Numbered from the stretch's first letter, positions 34,114-45,239 are shown. The stretch is DNA of 64,000 nucleotides from Deroplatys truncata (GCA_030765065.1 CM060984.1:97879488-97943487), one strand, 5' to 3'. Numbers and translations are program-made. Notes: generated from the sequence alone by a model not told the origin.

Positions 34114-35152
34114 ATTTTCACGCTATGTGTGAAGGTCTTACATCCAGAAAAGAAATAAAAAGTATTTTTTGTATTCATAACAATCAATTTCCAAAATGGG
34201 CAAAAATAAATACAGGCTCAAACATCTGACAATTTTATAGGATATAAATTAGACCTTATACTATAATCGTTTACTTAAAGTAAAAGTTTAAAACACCACT
34301 TCAAATTATTCATTATCTCACTTCATCGTTCTTTTAAAACAATTCACCAGTGCTGTTTTGTTGAAGAATAACAACAGACATTTCAGAACTTCGCTCTCGA
34401 ATGGAATCTTCCTCAAGTCTAAATCCGCGGTCGTTAGCAACTTCACTGAACTTAGAGAATTTGTCCATTAATCACCAGGCATATTAAAGGCGGAAAGAGC
34501 ACTCTCATAGAAAATGCCCCATCTTCTTGATAACTTTCTTAAACTCTTGCGCTGCAAGGAGAGCACATAAATAAAACCACGTGCCCGTATAGACATCTAT
34601 TGCTCCTGCCTCCCGTGGTGTAGCAACGGTCATTAATCACGTGACCTTTAGCAGCGGTGACATTCCTTGCGTGATATGTTGGTAACAATGAATTACTTCC
34701 TCTCCAATCATTTGTTTCACTGACATGTTTATCACGTGACAGTCATGACCACGAAACATCGAAATCTAAGTTAGGCACTTGGCCACACTGCATAGAGTAT
34801 CCGAAGAGTTGCCAGCTACCTGTCGGGATGGGTCGCAGACACCATAAAGAAAATTCCATTTCCTTGAGAAATTAAAATGTATGCTCTGTTGATTAAAATA
34901 ACTATTAAAATCAATTTTGTTATATGACAGTTACATACATTAAGCTTGAAATATGTGGGACATTTATGATAATTTTTCATTAAAAAGACATTAAAAGGGA
35001 AGACCTAAAACAAATGCTCTTCAGCGATTCGAACTCTCAGCGGTAAGGGAAAAAGATAATAGAGTGTTCCAGGAATTATTTTGAGAAAGACTGGGCAAAA
35101 CCCTTCTTGTGCACGATTCTCCTGAGCTACTAGAGCTAACAATTCAATTTTT
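34114..35152. other. About 1 kb, nothing recognised
   Basis: No coding or repeat match; base composition is unremarkable. Confidence 0.45.
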
Positions 35153-35940
35153 ACTTTCTCTACTACGTATAGTAGGTAGGGGAAGTATTGTATTCCACCC
35201 AAAAATTCGATACCGAGATTTCACCGGAAATACATGTTTTGAGACCCCCTGAATCCAAAAACAGAATTTTTGGAAACATGTCCGTGTGTGTGTCTGTCTG
35301 TGTGTCTGTGAACAGCATAACTCATAAACGAACAGTCGGATAAACACCAAAGTTGGAATTTAGGTTCAGTATCTTCCAGAGATGCGACACGAAGGTTTTC
35401 AAGAAAATCCCCCCACCCCAGACTACCCTTTACATGGAACATTTTTCGATTTTGATTAAAATATCATATGTTTAAGATATTGTCATGAGAAATGAAATGT
35501 ATATCTTGAATTTTCTGGGAATGTCTCCAAAAGTATTCTTCATTGTGAACGACTTTTGCATAATTGGTAAACCATAAGAGATAGACAAAATTTTACTGCA
35601 CAAAAAATGCAGATCGCGTTAAGATACACAATTTATGTCATATACATTTTTTTTGTTGAGTGAACCGTTTTCGAGATATTGCTTGTTATTCCCTTACATT
35701 TTCCAATACTTATACTTTTTCTTTAATTCGTAATTCATTTTTTGTATGTCCTGGACATGCAAAGAGAATGGAATGCGCCACATAGCAACCAGCGCTTAAA
35801 ATATTTGACTATCGCTTAAAGCCTAGCAATTCCCCTTGCATCTACAAGAAAATTAGCAATAAGATTAACATCTCGATATCTCGTTTGTTAAAATAGTTCG
35901 TACAAGAGTAGAGAAAGTCATGTGAGTGTAACACATCAAA
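35153..35940 (+). mobile_element. R1 copy, nearly canonical
   Basis: Very close to the copy at 41146, so probably recent. It is followed directly by another head (35946) across TTTTT, a head-to-tail junction. A 40-bp gap near 35450 removes AAAATTTTAATTTTCTC-type sequence. Confidence 0.92.
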
Positions 35941-35945
35941 TTTTT

Positions 35946-36260
35946 ACTTTTCTATCACCTAGCTGTAGGGAAGTGTTGCATTCCATACAAATATTCGATA
36001 TCAAGATTTCACCGGAAATATACGTTTTGAGGTCCACAGAACCTCCTCCCAAGCACTTTTAGAAGAAAGTTCTCCGTATGTGTGTGTGTGAAAATGAGGG
36101 AGAGGGGGAGTGAGAGGGAGAATGGCACAAATCAAAAAAGAAAAAAGTCAGATATAGAACAAATTTCATACTTGAGTCAGACATGATTTAAGCATGCAAA
36201 GCGGAAGATTTTCAAGATTTCCTCGTCCCAACCTATCCTTAAGATGCAAAAATCTTCATT
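35946..36260 (+). repeat. R1 copy, truncated after the core
   Basis: The head (ACTTTTCTATCACC), a TG core (36075-36090) and an added GAGGGAGAGGGGGAGTGAGA patch. It stops at 36260 where the next head starts. Confidence 0.8.
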
Positions 36261-36266
36261 TTTTTT

Positions 36267-37060
36267 ACTTTCTCTACTACGTATAGTAAGTAGGGGAAGT
36301 ATTGTATTCCACCCAAAAATTTGATACCGAGATTTCACCGGAAATACATGTTTTGAAGCATCCTGAATCCAAATAAAGCAATTTTAGAAAAAAGTCCGTC
36401 GGTGTGTGCCTGTGAACAGAATAACTCAAAAATGAAAAGTCGGATAGATACCAAACTTGGTATTTAGGTTCAGTATCCTTCAAAGATGCGACACGAAGAC
36501 TTTCAAGAACATCCCCCACCCCAGACTATCCTACACATGGAACATTTTTAAAATTTTGATTTGCTCAAAAATAGACAAATAAAATGTATATCTTGAATTT
36601 TCTGTGAATGTCCGCAAAAGCCTTCTTTTTTCTGAATGGCTGTTGCATAATTGGTAAACCGTAAGAGATAGACAAAAATTTCTATAAAAAATGCAGAGCT
36701 CGTTAAAACTTACAATTTATGTCATTACATTTTTTTGTGGAGTGAACCATTTCAGAGATATTCCTTGTTATTTGTTTGAGTTTTCCAATGCTTATACTTT
36801 TTCTCAAATGGGAATTAATTATTCGCTTATTTTATGTCCTGGACATGCAATGAGGATTAAATGTTTCACATAGCAACCAGGTTTAAACGATTTTTGACTA
36901 TCGCTTAAAGCCTACCATATTCCACTTGTGCCTACAAGAAAATTAGTAGTAAGTTTCTGCAAATGTTTATATCGATTAACATGAAGTAGGTGGAGAATAT
37001 GGTTTTTTAAAAATAGTTTCTACAAGAGTAGAAAAAGTCATGTGAGTGTAATGCATCAGA
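36267..37060 (+). mobile_element. R1 copy, plus strand
   Basis: Head ACTTTCTCTACTACG, tail ATGCATCAGA. The TG core is reduced to GGTGTGTGCCTGTG. A scrap of R1 middle sequence (ATTGCTCTAACGGTTTTTCT) follows at 37078-37097. Confidence 0.9.
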
Positions 37061-37204
37061 CTTTTTTTTTAATAAAAATTGCTCTAACGGTTTTTCTTAA
37101 AATATAATATACCTATGAGCCTTGTTTCAGGGTTAAAGGCTTTCAGTCATGAAATGGACGTATAGTTCATGTTGGACAATGAACATCCTTGGGCAGTTAT
37201 TGCT

Positions 37205-38300
37205 ATTTGGATTGCCCGACATTGCGTGATAAAGTTTTAAACTCGAATGACAAATTAATGCCATTTATCTCCGCCTGTCCTTTGTGAAATTATTGTACAA
37301 TAATCTATAAGACTTTTGTGGTGAATCCTCCCTTTTACCCTTTATAATAACACATGAAAAATCGCCTGATATCCACGTAAAAGGATGTAAAACATCGGCG
37401 GAACTTCCGGCTTTCCCTCCTCTCGGCCGTCTTCCAAGTTCTGGAAATTCTGCACAGCCTGTAAGTACCCTTTGGCCGTGGAACAATTATAATTATCGAT
37501 CGTAACGGTCGAGTAACTTGTTAGATAAAATTACAGTAGATGAAGTTTGAAACCTTTGCACCGTAGTTGGTCCCGTAGTTGTTTAATAACATAAAAGGTA
37601 CGTAGTTTTCACATACAGAAACTCTTTAAGTACACCACCAAATAGAGGCGAAACTGGTGAATATAAAGATTGTGCACTCCCGGTCACCAAGTTAACATCT
37701 TTGGAAAAGACATATAGTCTGCGACCATCGGAAGAAACAATCTACTCAGTTGTTAATTGAAAAATGTCGGTTTACCGATTCCTAATGTTAGCAATTTTCT
37801 CTCTTTGTACAATTATTAAAATTCATGAAGTGGTTACGTCATGAGTACAAAAGAAATAAAACAAAAGCCCCTTACATAAGATTACTAAAATTTTTGGGCA
37901 TTGGTATTGCATACGTCTCGTAGTGTAGCGTTATAAAACATTCGACTTTCTTTTGTTTTGCTGTGTCTTAATTGCTAAATCGTGACCATATATATTGCTT
38001 GGAATGAAATATCCGCGTGTTGTTACTCTGTAGACTAACAACTATTTTCTGCTCCATGGCATTCTCAAACTAAAAGTTGAGGCCTTCTTTGCAAGTATGT
38101 TCTTTTATGACTCCATTGTGTTCATATTCAATAACAAGGGCTTTATAAATCCTTTTTAACATTTTAATAATTTATGAAATTAAATTAAATTGTGTTTTAT
38201 AGCATATGCATCATGAAGGCTTGGGCTTTTCAATGGTTATCCTCCCTCCCCCCACGTACTCACACATTTTCTCTCTTTAATTAATATAGATATAGTCTTG
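37205..38300 (+). repeat. R2 repeat, copy without mariner
   Basis: Aligned blocks with 46485-48930 include GATGAAAAATCC/CATGAAAAATCG, TCTTCCAAGTTCTGGAAAT, AATAGAGGCGAAACTG, CAGTTGTTAATT, GTTAGCAATTTTCTCTCTTT and TAAATTGCTTGGAATAAA-like. Non-coding in all frames. The identity is unknown; it could be a non-autonomous transposon or a segmental duplication. Confidence 0.75.
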
Positions 38301-38640
38301 AGATATCAATGTGACCAATTAAATGTACATCTGAATTTTGTGCAATTTTGTGCAGTTTTGTATAACTGGGTAGTCATAAATTATGTACAAAAACACAGTA
38401 TACGAAAATGTAGGCAAAGTACATAATTTGTGTCATGTTTTCGTATCCTTAAATGTTTTCGTAATATTAAATGTGCTTTTCCAAGTATATCTGAGGGATG
38501 TGCTCGAATGTTTGCGATTCTTCTGTTTTCTTTCCATTTGTGTCAAATTTTTGCTTATCGTTAACCGTTTTCGTAATATTACGTGTGCTTTTCCAAGCAT
38601 CTCTGAGGGGTGTACTTGAATGATAGTATGCTGTCCTTCA
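38301..38640 (+). repeat. Old R1 relic with internal direct repeat
   Basis: TTGTATAACTGGGTAGTCAT, ACAAAAACACAGTATACGAA, ACATAATTTGTGTCATGTTT resemble R1 middle blocks. Within it TTTTCGTAATATTAAATGTGC (38455) recurs as TTTTCGTAATATTACGTGTGC at about 38568, followed in each by TTTTCCAAG and CTGAGG. Confidence 0.55.
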
Positions 38641-39169
38641 GAGTTCCTTTACAAAACTTTGAAGTTTTTTTGCAAAATTAAATCGTGTTAACATTTTTAC
38701 ACCCAAACGATGACCATAAAAGTATGTTTATGTTTTAACGAATATATAAATTCCTTTATATTAAGATTAAAAAAACTCAAAGGAATGTTCTCTGTAGTTC
38801 AAGAGGCATCTTGATACAATATCTTGTGTTACAATCACAGGACTTTTCCACTCATTAACGTTATCCTATAATAAGCTTGTTTTTATAATTACTGCCTACT
38901 GATTCTTATAAATGCTGACAGTAATGGCTTCAATCCATGTTTTATTATGCACACGCAGAATAGGCTGAGATGGACAGGCAAATATTTGAATTAGGTCGCG
39001 CCTTTGTATTGCATGACCTCTCAAGAAACAAAAATATAGTGACGGTGCTAAAACATAGATTATTTAGAGTATGGAAATAATTAAATAAACTTCAGTTCGT
39101 ATCTCGATCGTGTTTAATGAGAATATTTGTTCTTTTGTTTGAAGTTTAACGACCTTTAACCCGGTAGGT
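38641..39169. other. Intergenic DNA, nothing recognised
   Basis: AT-rich, no match. Confidence 0.45.
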
Positions 39170-39366
39170 TTTATCGGATGATGAATGAGTGAAAAGGTGA
39201 TCAAATGAGCCTGAGCTCCATAGAACTTATAGTTACTCGACATTCCTTTCCCAGAATAAGGGAAAACCCCGAGAAAAGCCCTTGCACTCTCTAACCGAAA
39301 TTCGAACTTGGGGTCTCTTGAATGTGACGCAAAATGTGAGGGTAGCGCCACACCACATAGGCTGGC
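39170..39366 (-). mobile_element. SINE-D copy, minus strand
   Basis: B-box on the minus strand CCCCAAGTTCGAATTTCGG (about 39296-39314), body TTATTCTGGGAAAGGAATGT. All three SINE-D copies have the same orientation. Confidence 0.75.
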
Positions 39367-39738
39367 CAGAAACCATTTTGGACAGAAATTGCATATTTTA
39401 AAGACATCTGTGATTTCCTGTAGTAAGATTTTGTGGTTTGGTTTCTCGATTATGAAATATTCATTATGAATAAATAGGACTTTATAAGTTATTTCCAGAA
39501 AATTCAAAATAAATGTTTTATTTATCATATCTCAAACATAAGCTGTTTTAATAGAAAGCATAAGAGCATTTTTAAGAGAAAAAAATTACTAAGGTATTTT
39601 CATTTAAAGGATTGGGTGGGGGAATTCCATACATACCTTTACGTTGCATCTTTGAAAGATTCCCGACTTAAGCCTAACTTTGATATTTATCTAACACTCC
39701 ATTTGTTATTCCTGTTGTTCATACTAAGCGCATAAGAA
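39367..39738 (-). repeat. R1 fragment, minus strand
   Basis: It holds middle blocks (TCCAGAAAATTCAAAATAAA, ATTTAAAGGATTGGGTGGGG, GTTGCATCTTTGAAAG). Tail and head are missing. Confidence 0.7.
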
Positions 39739-39802
39739 CCTATTTCTAAAAAAAGTTCTTTTTCTAGTTAACCAATATATAAGTTAATCCTATAATGCGA
39801 TT

Positions 39803-40335
39803 ACCGAGCAGGATGGTTCAGGCGGTTACGTCTGTGGCCCGCACTCGGGAGGTCCTGGGATCAATCCCCGGCGATCGCCCGCTCTGGTGCTCGTGGTTTC
39901 CCCGGTTCGCCAGGCGAATGCTGGGATGGTTCATCTTCTACCACGAGTCTTCTCTCATTTCCTGTGCCCATCATCTTCCTTGTCATCTGTTTCAGGGTTG
40001 TAGGACCAGGCGACGGTGTTCGGCTGGTCGGTGGCTTGCGCTCTGTAAAGGTTTCTTCCCTGGCGTTGCTGCGGTACAACTGTTAGGTCTCCCCTCAGTC
40101 TGGGGCTCCGCTCCGGGGCATCCTGGAGGCTGGTGGCTTATGAGCCGAGCCGAGCGGCGTCGGATGCGTCCTATCTAGAAACGTTAGGGACCCCGTCTCT
40201 GCTTGCGCCCGTCGGCATCCGGATGTGGTCGCCTTGCGGGTCTCTCTCCTCATCCTCCTTTCCCAGGGGTCACGCTGGAAGAAAAAGGGCCGACTGGCTT
40301 GCGTGCGTTGGTCTGCCTCGGTTCTGAGGACCCCT
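39803..40335 (+). mobile_element. SINE-A copy, plus strand, well preserved
   Basis: The head is ACCGAGCAGGATGGTTCAGG with the B-box-like CTGGGATCAATCCCCGG at about 39855-39871. The body includes CGCCAGGCGAATGCTGG, CTGTTTCAGGGTTGTAGGAC and ACGTTAGGGACCCCGTCTC (40180-40198). The 127-codon open frame inside it is not a gene. Confidence 0.82.
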
Positions 40336-40990
40336 ACGTGATACGTACCTTTACGTATAATGCGGTTTATAAGAAGCCAGGGATTATCGATATTGCGATA
40401 TAAGATTGGCGAGTTGTTTCTAAAAGAACTGAGGAAACTTTTGAAAATACGCGACTTCACGCATGCATATTGATGGGTACTGTTTCTGGCCGATCGATGG
40501 TAGTTAAGTTAATTGTAATGCTGTTTACTTGGTTGCTCATTAACAGATGGTTCAAGTACCAAAATGACTTGCCATTACCAGACTTTTGCAAATGATTGTC
40601 TGACCAAAATTATTTTCAAATACACGGTAGATCAATTCGAAGTCGAGCCATGAAAGTTCATTACATCGATCACTTTCGGTTGGTATTAGCCTAAAGGGGT
40701 CGCTATAAAGGTGGAAAAATTGAAGAGGTATAAAAGAAGGAATGTACTTCTTTGGTTCCTAATAAATCAAAATCAAGCCACGTGAGCATAATATGCTATA
40801 TTCGAAAAACAGATGAAGAGAATGAGATAAAGGCCAATCGACTATTTTGCCTGGTATGCTAATGTGAGAATCAAAAGCCAGAGGAAAGACTAAAATGATA
40901 AAACGTATTGAAAGACATGTCTATATCATGATCGCCAAAAGAAAAGTATTTGCATTATTGAACAATTAACTGACATCCTATATGTTTAGT
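40336..40990. other. Intergenic DNA, nothing recognised
   Basis: No match or coding signal. Confidence 0.45.
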
Positions 40991-41070
40991 AGGCGTCGGT
41001 AGCATAGCTGTAGTAGTATGGCAGGGAAAGGCGAAGACTCTTGGTTCAAGTCGCCACCATAGTACTGAAG
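40991..41070 (+). repeat. tRNA-like SINE head, family unassigned
   Basis: GGCGTCGGTAGCATAGCTGT (A-box-like) and CTTGGTTCAAGTCGCC (B-box, 41040-41055) stand 40 nt apart. No SINE body recognised before R1 at 41146. Confidence 0.55.
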
Positions 41071-41145
41071 TTTTCAAATTTGTTTCAGTCGTTGCCTATA
41101 CTTGGAAGTATGAAAGAACAAAATTGACCGATATTGGGACTTTTT

Positions 41146-42027
41146 ACTTTCTCTACTACGTATAGTAAGTAGAGGAAGTATTGTATTCCACCCAAAAATT
41201 CGATACCGAGATTTCATCGGAAATATATGTTTTGAGACCCCCTGAATCCAAAAAAAGCATTTTTGGAAAGATGTCCGTGTGTGTGTCTGTCTGTGAACAG
41301 CATAACTCAGAAACGAACAGTCGGATAAACACCAAACTTGGTATTTAGGTTCAGTATCTTCCAGAGATGCGACACGAAGCTCTTCAGGAAAATCCCCCCA
41401 CTCCAGATTACCCTTAACATGGAACATTTTTCGAAAATTTCAATTTTCTCAAAAATGCCACTAACGATTTTAATTAAAATATATGTTTAAGATATTTTCA
41501 TGACAAATAAAATGTATTTCTTGAATTTTCTGGGAATGTCTCCAAAAGTATTCTTCATTGTGAACGACTTTTGTATAACTGGTAAACCATAAGAGATAGA
41601 CAAAATTTTACTATACAAAAAACGTAGATCGCGTTAAAGTACACAATTTATATCATATACATTTTTTTTGTTGAGTGAACCATTTTCGAGATATTGCTTG
41701 TTATTCCCTTAAATTTTTCAATATTTTCTCAAATTGGAATTCGTTATTCATTTTTTTGTCTGGGATATGCAAAGAGTATTAATCTGTGGCAAAGGGAATG
41801 GTGCTGCACCTAGCAACCAGCTATTAAGAGATATGTATGTGGTTAAAGGCTGCTGTGTTTCTATATTGCCCTTGTAAATATATATTCCCCTTACATCTAC
41901 AAGAAAATTAGCAATAAGATAGTCTGTAAATGTTTATCTCGATTAACATGAAGTAGATGGAGAATAAGCGTTTGTAAAAATAGTTTGTACAAGAGTAGAG
42001 AAAGTCATGTGAGTGTAACACATCAGA
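41146..42027 (+). mobile_element. R1 reference copy (882 bp), HINE-like non-autonomous element
   Basis: Used here as the reference. The 5' end ACTTTCTCTACT follows a T5 run, then CTACT...AGTAG around ACGTATAGTA, which can fold. A conserved block (TTCGATACCGAGATTTCA) and a short TG core (41276-41290) follow. About 600 bp of conserved non-coding sequence comes next. The 3' end is AGTAGAGAAAGT (41994-42005), the exact 12-bp inverse complement of the 5' end, then CATGTGAGTGTAACACATCAGA-type sequence (ATGTG...CACAT stem) and T5. Asymmetric subterminal inverted repeat, internal microsatellite, 3' hairpin and T-tract insertion without clear duplication resemble Helentron-derived HINE/DINE-1 elements. 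No open frame is conserved among copies. Confidence 0.85.
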
Positions 42028-42642
42028 TTTTTAAGTTTATGTACTCTTCACTATGGTTTGCCTGATGCAACAGTAAGCTTAACATTAGGTGAACAGAAGT
42101 TACCTGCTGCGTAATAAACTTGTTTTCATATCTGTTATGCAAATTATTAATACAAAAGCTTGCTTTTTTGTCTACCTCCCGTTAATCATGATAAAGTTGG
42201 CAGAAATGGTTCAGTGCTCATTTTGCAGTAGGTACACAAGCGCATAGAGGAGGCTGATAAGACACAACTCCTTTGTATATGATATTTCACAGTTTGCATT
42301 AGCTCAGGGGAAACAAAAGAACGTTGGAACACATTGCCTAATCTTAGCCCGCTAGTATGCCCTAGAGCATAATGGAAAGTGCAAAGGAACGAATAGTCCA
42401 CCAACGGCTAATGTAATACAACGTTTTTAACGTTGCTATAACTTCGTGGTCGTGCCGCGACAGTTGCTATAGGTTCATTGGGTCACCTGAGATAGTGAAC
42501 TGCTGGCGCTTCTTTGTCATTATTATACTGGACAGGATGACCTTAGTTCCTTAGTGCCTTGTGTACCATTTGCTTAGATAACGTTTTGATAGGGATTTCA
42601 ACGCTTTTCCTCAACTTCCTCATTAACGCCTCAAATTTTACG
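42028..42642. other. Intergenic DNA, nothing recognised
   Basis: No match or coding signal. Confidence 0.45.
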
Positions 42643-42965
42643 ACTTAACAAATTTATTTCTTCACCAGTTTAAATCACAAGTCGATAATAAATTGAGTTT
42701 TATTTATGGACGCTCTTTAACTACTGTGATCCTTAGCGTCCCATTCTATATTGAGCCTGAAAGACCGGTAATTGTGCTCAGAGGCCTCTTTATCAGGCTT
42801 GAGGTTCTTTTACGTGCCGTAAATCTACGACACAGGACCACTGGCTTTTCTTCCCTTCCGAAAGAAGCCATGTTAAACATTTTTACGCCTGAAAAAATCC
42901 ATCACCAGGTTTGAATCCGTGACCTCGGAAACTGGAGGCTAGCATGGTAACGGAGGACGACACAC
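42643..42965 (-). mobile_element. SINE-B copy, minus strand
   Basis: Reverse of the 33085 copy. On the minus strand the B-box is GGTCACGGATTCAAACC (about 42908-42924) and the head CCTCCGTTACCATGCTAGCC. The tail GAGTTTTATTTATGG and the extension CTTAACAAATTTATTTCTTC are shared with the 33-kb copy. Confidence 0.82.
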
Positions 42966-43499
42966 TTCGATGAAAATATCAGGTAGTATACACAAAAAAT
43001 TGCACTACTAAGTGCATATTAAATAATTTTAGTAAACAACACATATGAAAATGTTGAAAAATGGGTGCTATTTTCAAAACATTATAAAACTAATAAAGTA
43101 ATTATTATTGACAAACGCAACAACATTATATGTAATGCTATTTGTTCGTTTTGTCTATTAAAAACAGAATGCTATCTGCATTAATTTGGCTATTAGAATG
43201 TTTTAAATTGAAGAATTGCCCACCTCTGTATAACATTTCTATATACAGTGGATGTTTACGCGTATAGACGAACGGATAAACACAGATGGAAGGAGAAAGG
43301 CAATTTCTTTTTTAAAGTTCCCTTGTTTTACTCAGTTTATGATGCTGTGTTTTTTACTGTTTTAGTTTAAAGTCTTGGTTTAACTCTTGGCACTTATACA
43401 GCATTTAGCTTAAATGTACTCATTTCATTCGTTAATTGCTCTATCTCATGTTACGTACTAATTATTTCAATGCTAAATTTGCATAAAATAAGGCCAAAG
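42966..43499. other. Intergenic DNA, nothing recognised
   Basis: AT-rich, no match. Confidence 0.45.
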
Positions 43500-43511
43500 T
43501 ATCAATTGTTA

Positions 43512-43588
43512 TTTTTCTTTTTGTTGCAGGTAAGTTGTGGCACATGACTGTATTAAAGTAGCACGCAAAGCTAATGGAGAAGGTAAGT
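43512..43588 (+). promoter_or_regulatory. Candidate recursive splice site with 53-nt RS-exon
   Basis: TTTTTCTTTTTGTTGCAG (43512-43529) is a strong polypyrimidine tract and acceptor. GTAAGT follows immediately (43530-43535), so a spliced exon would regenerate a donor: the (Y)nNCAG/GTAAGT form of ratcheting points known from long insect introns. At 43582/43583 a second donor (GAAG/GTAAGT) would define an RS-exon of 43530-43582, which also contains ATG at 43574 (M-E-K to the donor). If this reading is right, the window lies inside a very long intron of a plus-strand host gene. The alternative is a small 5' exon with the start codon of a gene, or a chance match. Confidence 0.55.
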
Positions 43589-44035
43589 GTTAGAGTTGTA
43601 CGTTTTGGTATGTAAACATGTTGAAATGAAATATATTTGTGAAGTTAGAATGTGCGTTATTACAACATTCCTGAAATAGTTATGGCTTCATCACACGATT
43701 CATCTTTTATACGAGCCTGTTTCAGAGTGATAAAAGCTCGCATCTGCGCAATAAATAGCCAGGGCAGTTGCAAATGTTTGCACAGCGGTTGGTTTTACCG
43801 TAATGCTCTTTAATTGTCACACCTCTATTTATTTAAATTGTTGTTGGTGTTAAGAAGACGCGCTTATTCTGTGTTAACTACAAGAGAATATTTGAAAATT
43901 TGCAGAGCCAAACCATTCCACCCATGGTATTTTGATTGGTTTTCGCCAACTCCAGAATAATATTGTATTCTTCTGCTGTCCCTATTAATTTGACGTATAT
44001 ATTATTATTAATAATAAATCAGCAGCAGGCAAAAT
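43589..44035. other. Intergenic or intronic DNA, nothing recognised
   Basis: No match. Confidence 0.4.
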
Positions 44036-44110
44036 AACTCGTGGGTAGCGATGTGGCTCGTGTTCAGGAGGTCGCGAGTTGAAATCCCGTTTACTGGTCT
44101 GTCTAAATGG
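44036..44110 (+). repeat. tRNA-like SINE head, degraded
   Basis: GTGGGTAGCGATGTGGCTCG and GGTCGCGAGTTGAAATCCCG (B-box-like, about 44071-44090). The body is not assigned. Confidence 0.5.
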
Positions 44111-44132
44111 ATTTTCTTGTGGTTTACTTCAG

Positions 44133-44391
44133 TCATTAAGGTAATGCATCTCTGAAATTTAACCATTAAATTGTGAAAAAAAATTGCTTACATATAAAAT
44201 AATATGAATTTTACAGTTTAAAACACTTTTTTCCCTGGGGATTTAAAATAGTAATTAACTGAAGATATAAATCGACAGGCGCGTGTACTACGCTCGCCAA
44301 ACTTTAAAACCGTTGTTTTATCGCAAACCTTTTTCAGCAGTTTCTACTAATTTGTTTCAAAGTTTTTGTACTGACCTTCAAGAGGCATTAA
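44133..44391 (+). repeat. R3 repeat, copy 2
   Basis: It matches 15690-16055 in order: ATTAAGGTAATGCATCTCTG, AATTGTGAAAA, CGCCAAACTTTAAAACCG, GTTTCAAAGTTTTTGTACTG. Confidence 0.6.
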
Positions 44392-45085
44392 GGGTACATA
44401 CAGCTGATATTTCTAAATTCTTCATTTATAAAAATATGATTTTTTAAGCTTATACTGCAAATAACACATGATGTTATTAGTATGTATACAAACTTTCATT
44501 GCAGTATCTCAAGTATATTTTAAGCATATTATTAATTAACTACTTTAATGGTAAATAAAAATGTTCCATACGATAAAAAAATTTAAATTTTTCTGATATA
44601 AATATTTATTTAAACTCTAACGAATATTTTAGAAAAAATTTGGAAACAGGTTTCTTTATTTATGTTTTAGTTTTTGAGAAAAAAGTATAAGTTTATGAGA
44701 AACAATGTTTTGCACTAATTTTAGCGTATTAATTAGATATTCTAATGAATATTCCTCCAATGATAACCCATAACCAAAAATCACTCCCAAAATTTTTATT
44801 CTTATAGTTTTGGATGTTTCTCTGCAAAATTTGAAGAAAATTAAACAATAATTGTATCGTGTGGAACATTTTGAACGCATAAAAATCTATAAAAAAGCGA
44901 GAAAACCCGCTCTGAAGTTCTAAATAGCTATGTGGCCTTGTGCATTATGTAAAATTATTTCTAATCATCAGTAATAGACACCAAATAAAGATTGGAAAAC
45001 TAGATGCTTTATTCTTAATAACAGATGTATAAACAAAGATTTGAGTTTTAGAAGGATTTCGCCCAATTTTCACCCATGAATACCC
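44392..45085. mobile_element. Possible TTAA-flanked non-autonomous element
   Basis: The stretch is flanked by TTAA at 44388-44391 and 45086-45089 and its ends are inverted: GGGTACATAC at left and, read inwards, GGGTATTCATGGG at right. TTAA targets are typical of piggyBac-like elements, but the inverted match is only about 5 bp and no transposase is present. A CTGAGTACCCTTAAG end at about 62004-62018 looks related. Weak call. Confidence 0.35.
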
Positions 45086-45239
45086 TTAAAGAAATAGCGT
45101 CATTGACAAGCATTTTAAATGGCAAAATATTATTTTTTCACGTTCTTTTTATGAAAGTTTTGGTTGCCGTGGGAACAGTTTAAGTAATGGCTTATTAAAC
45201 AATTTTCCGCACAATTTATACATTTAATCTAACAAATGA

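Noticed and set aside
39795..40178. 127-codon open frame, the longest in its area
   Set aside because: It lies inside a SINE-A copy and is not conserved in the other copies.
41146..42027. R1 as a classic TIR transposon or MITE
   Set aside because: The 12-bp inverted match is terminal at one end and about 22 bp internal at the other, and no fixed duplication other than T-runs is visible.
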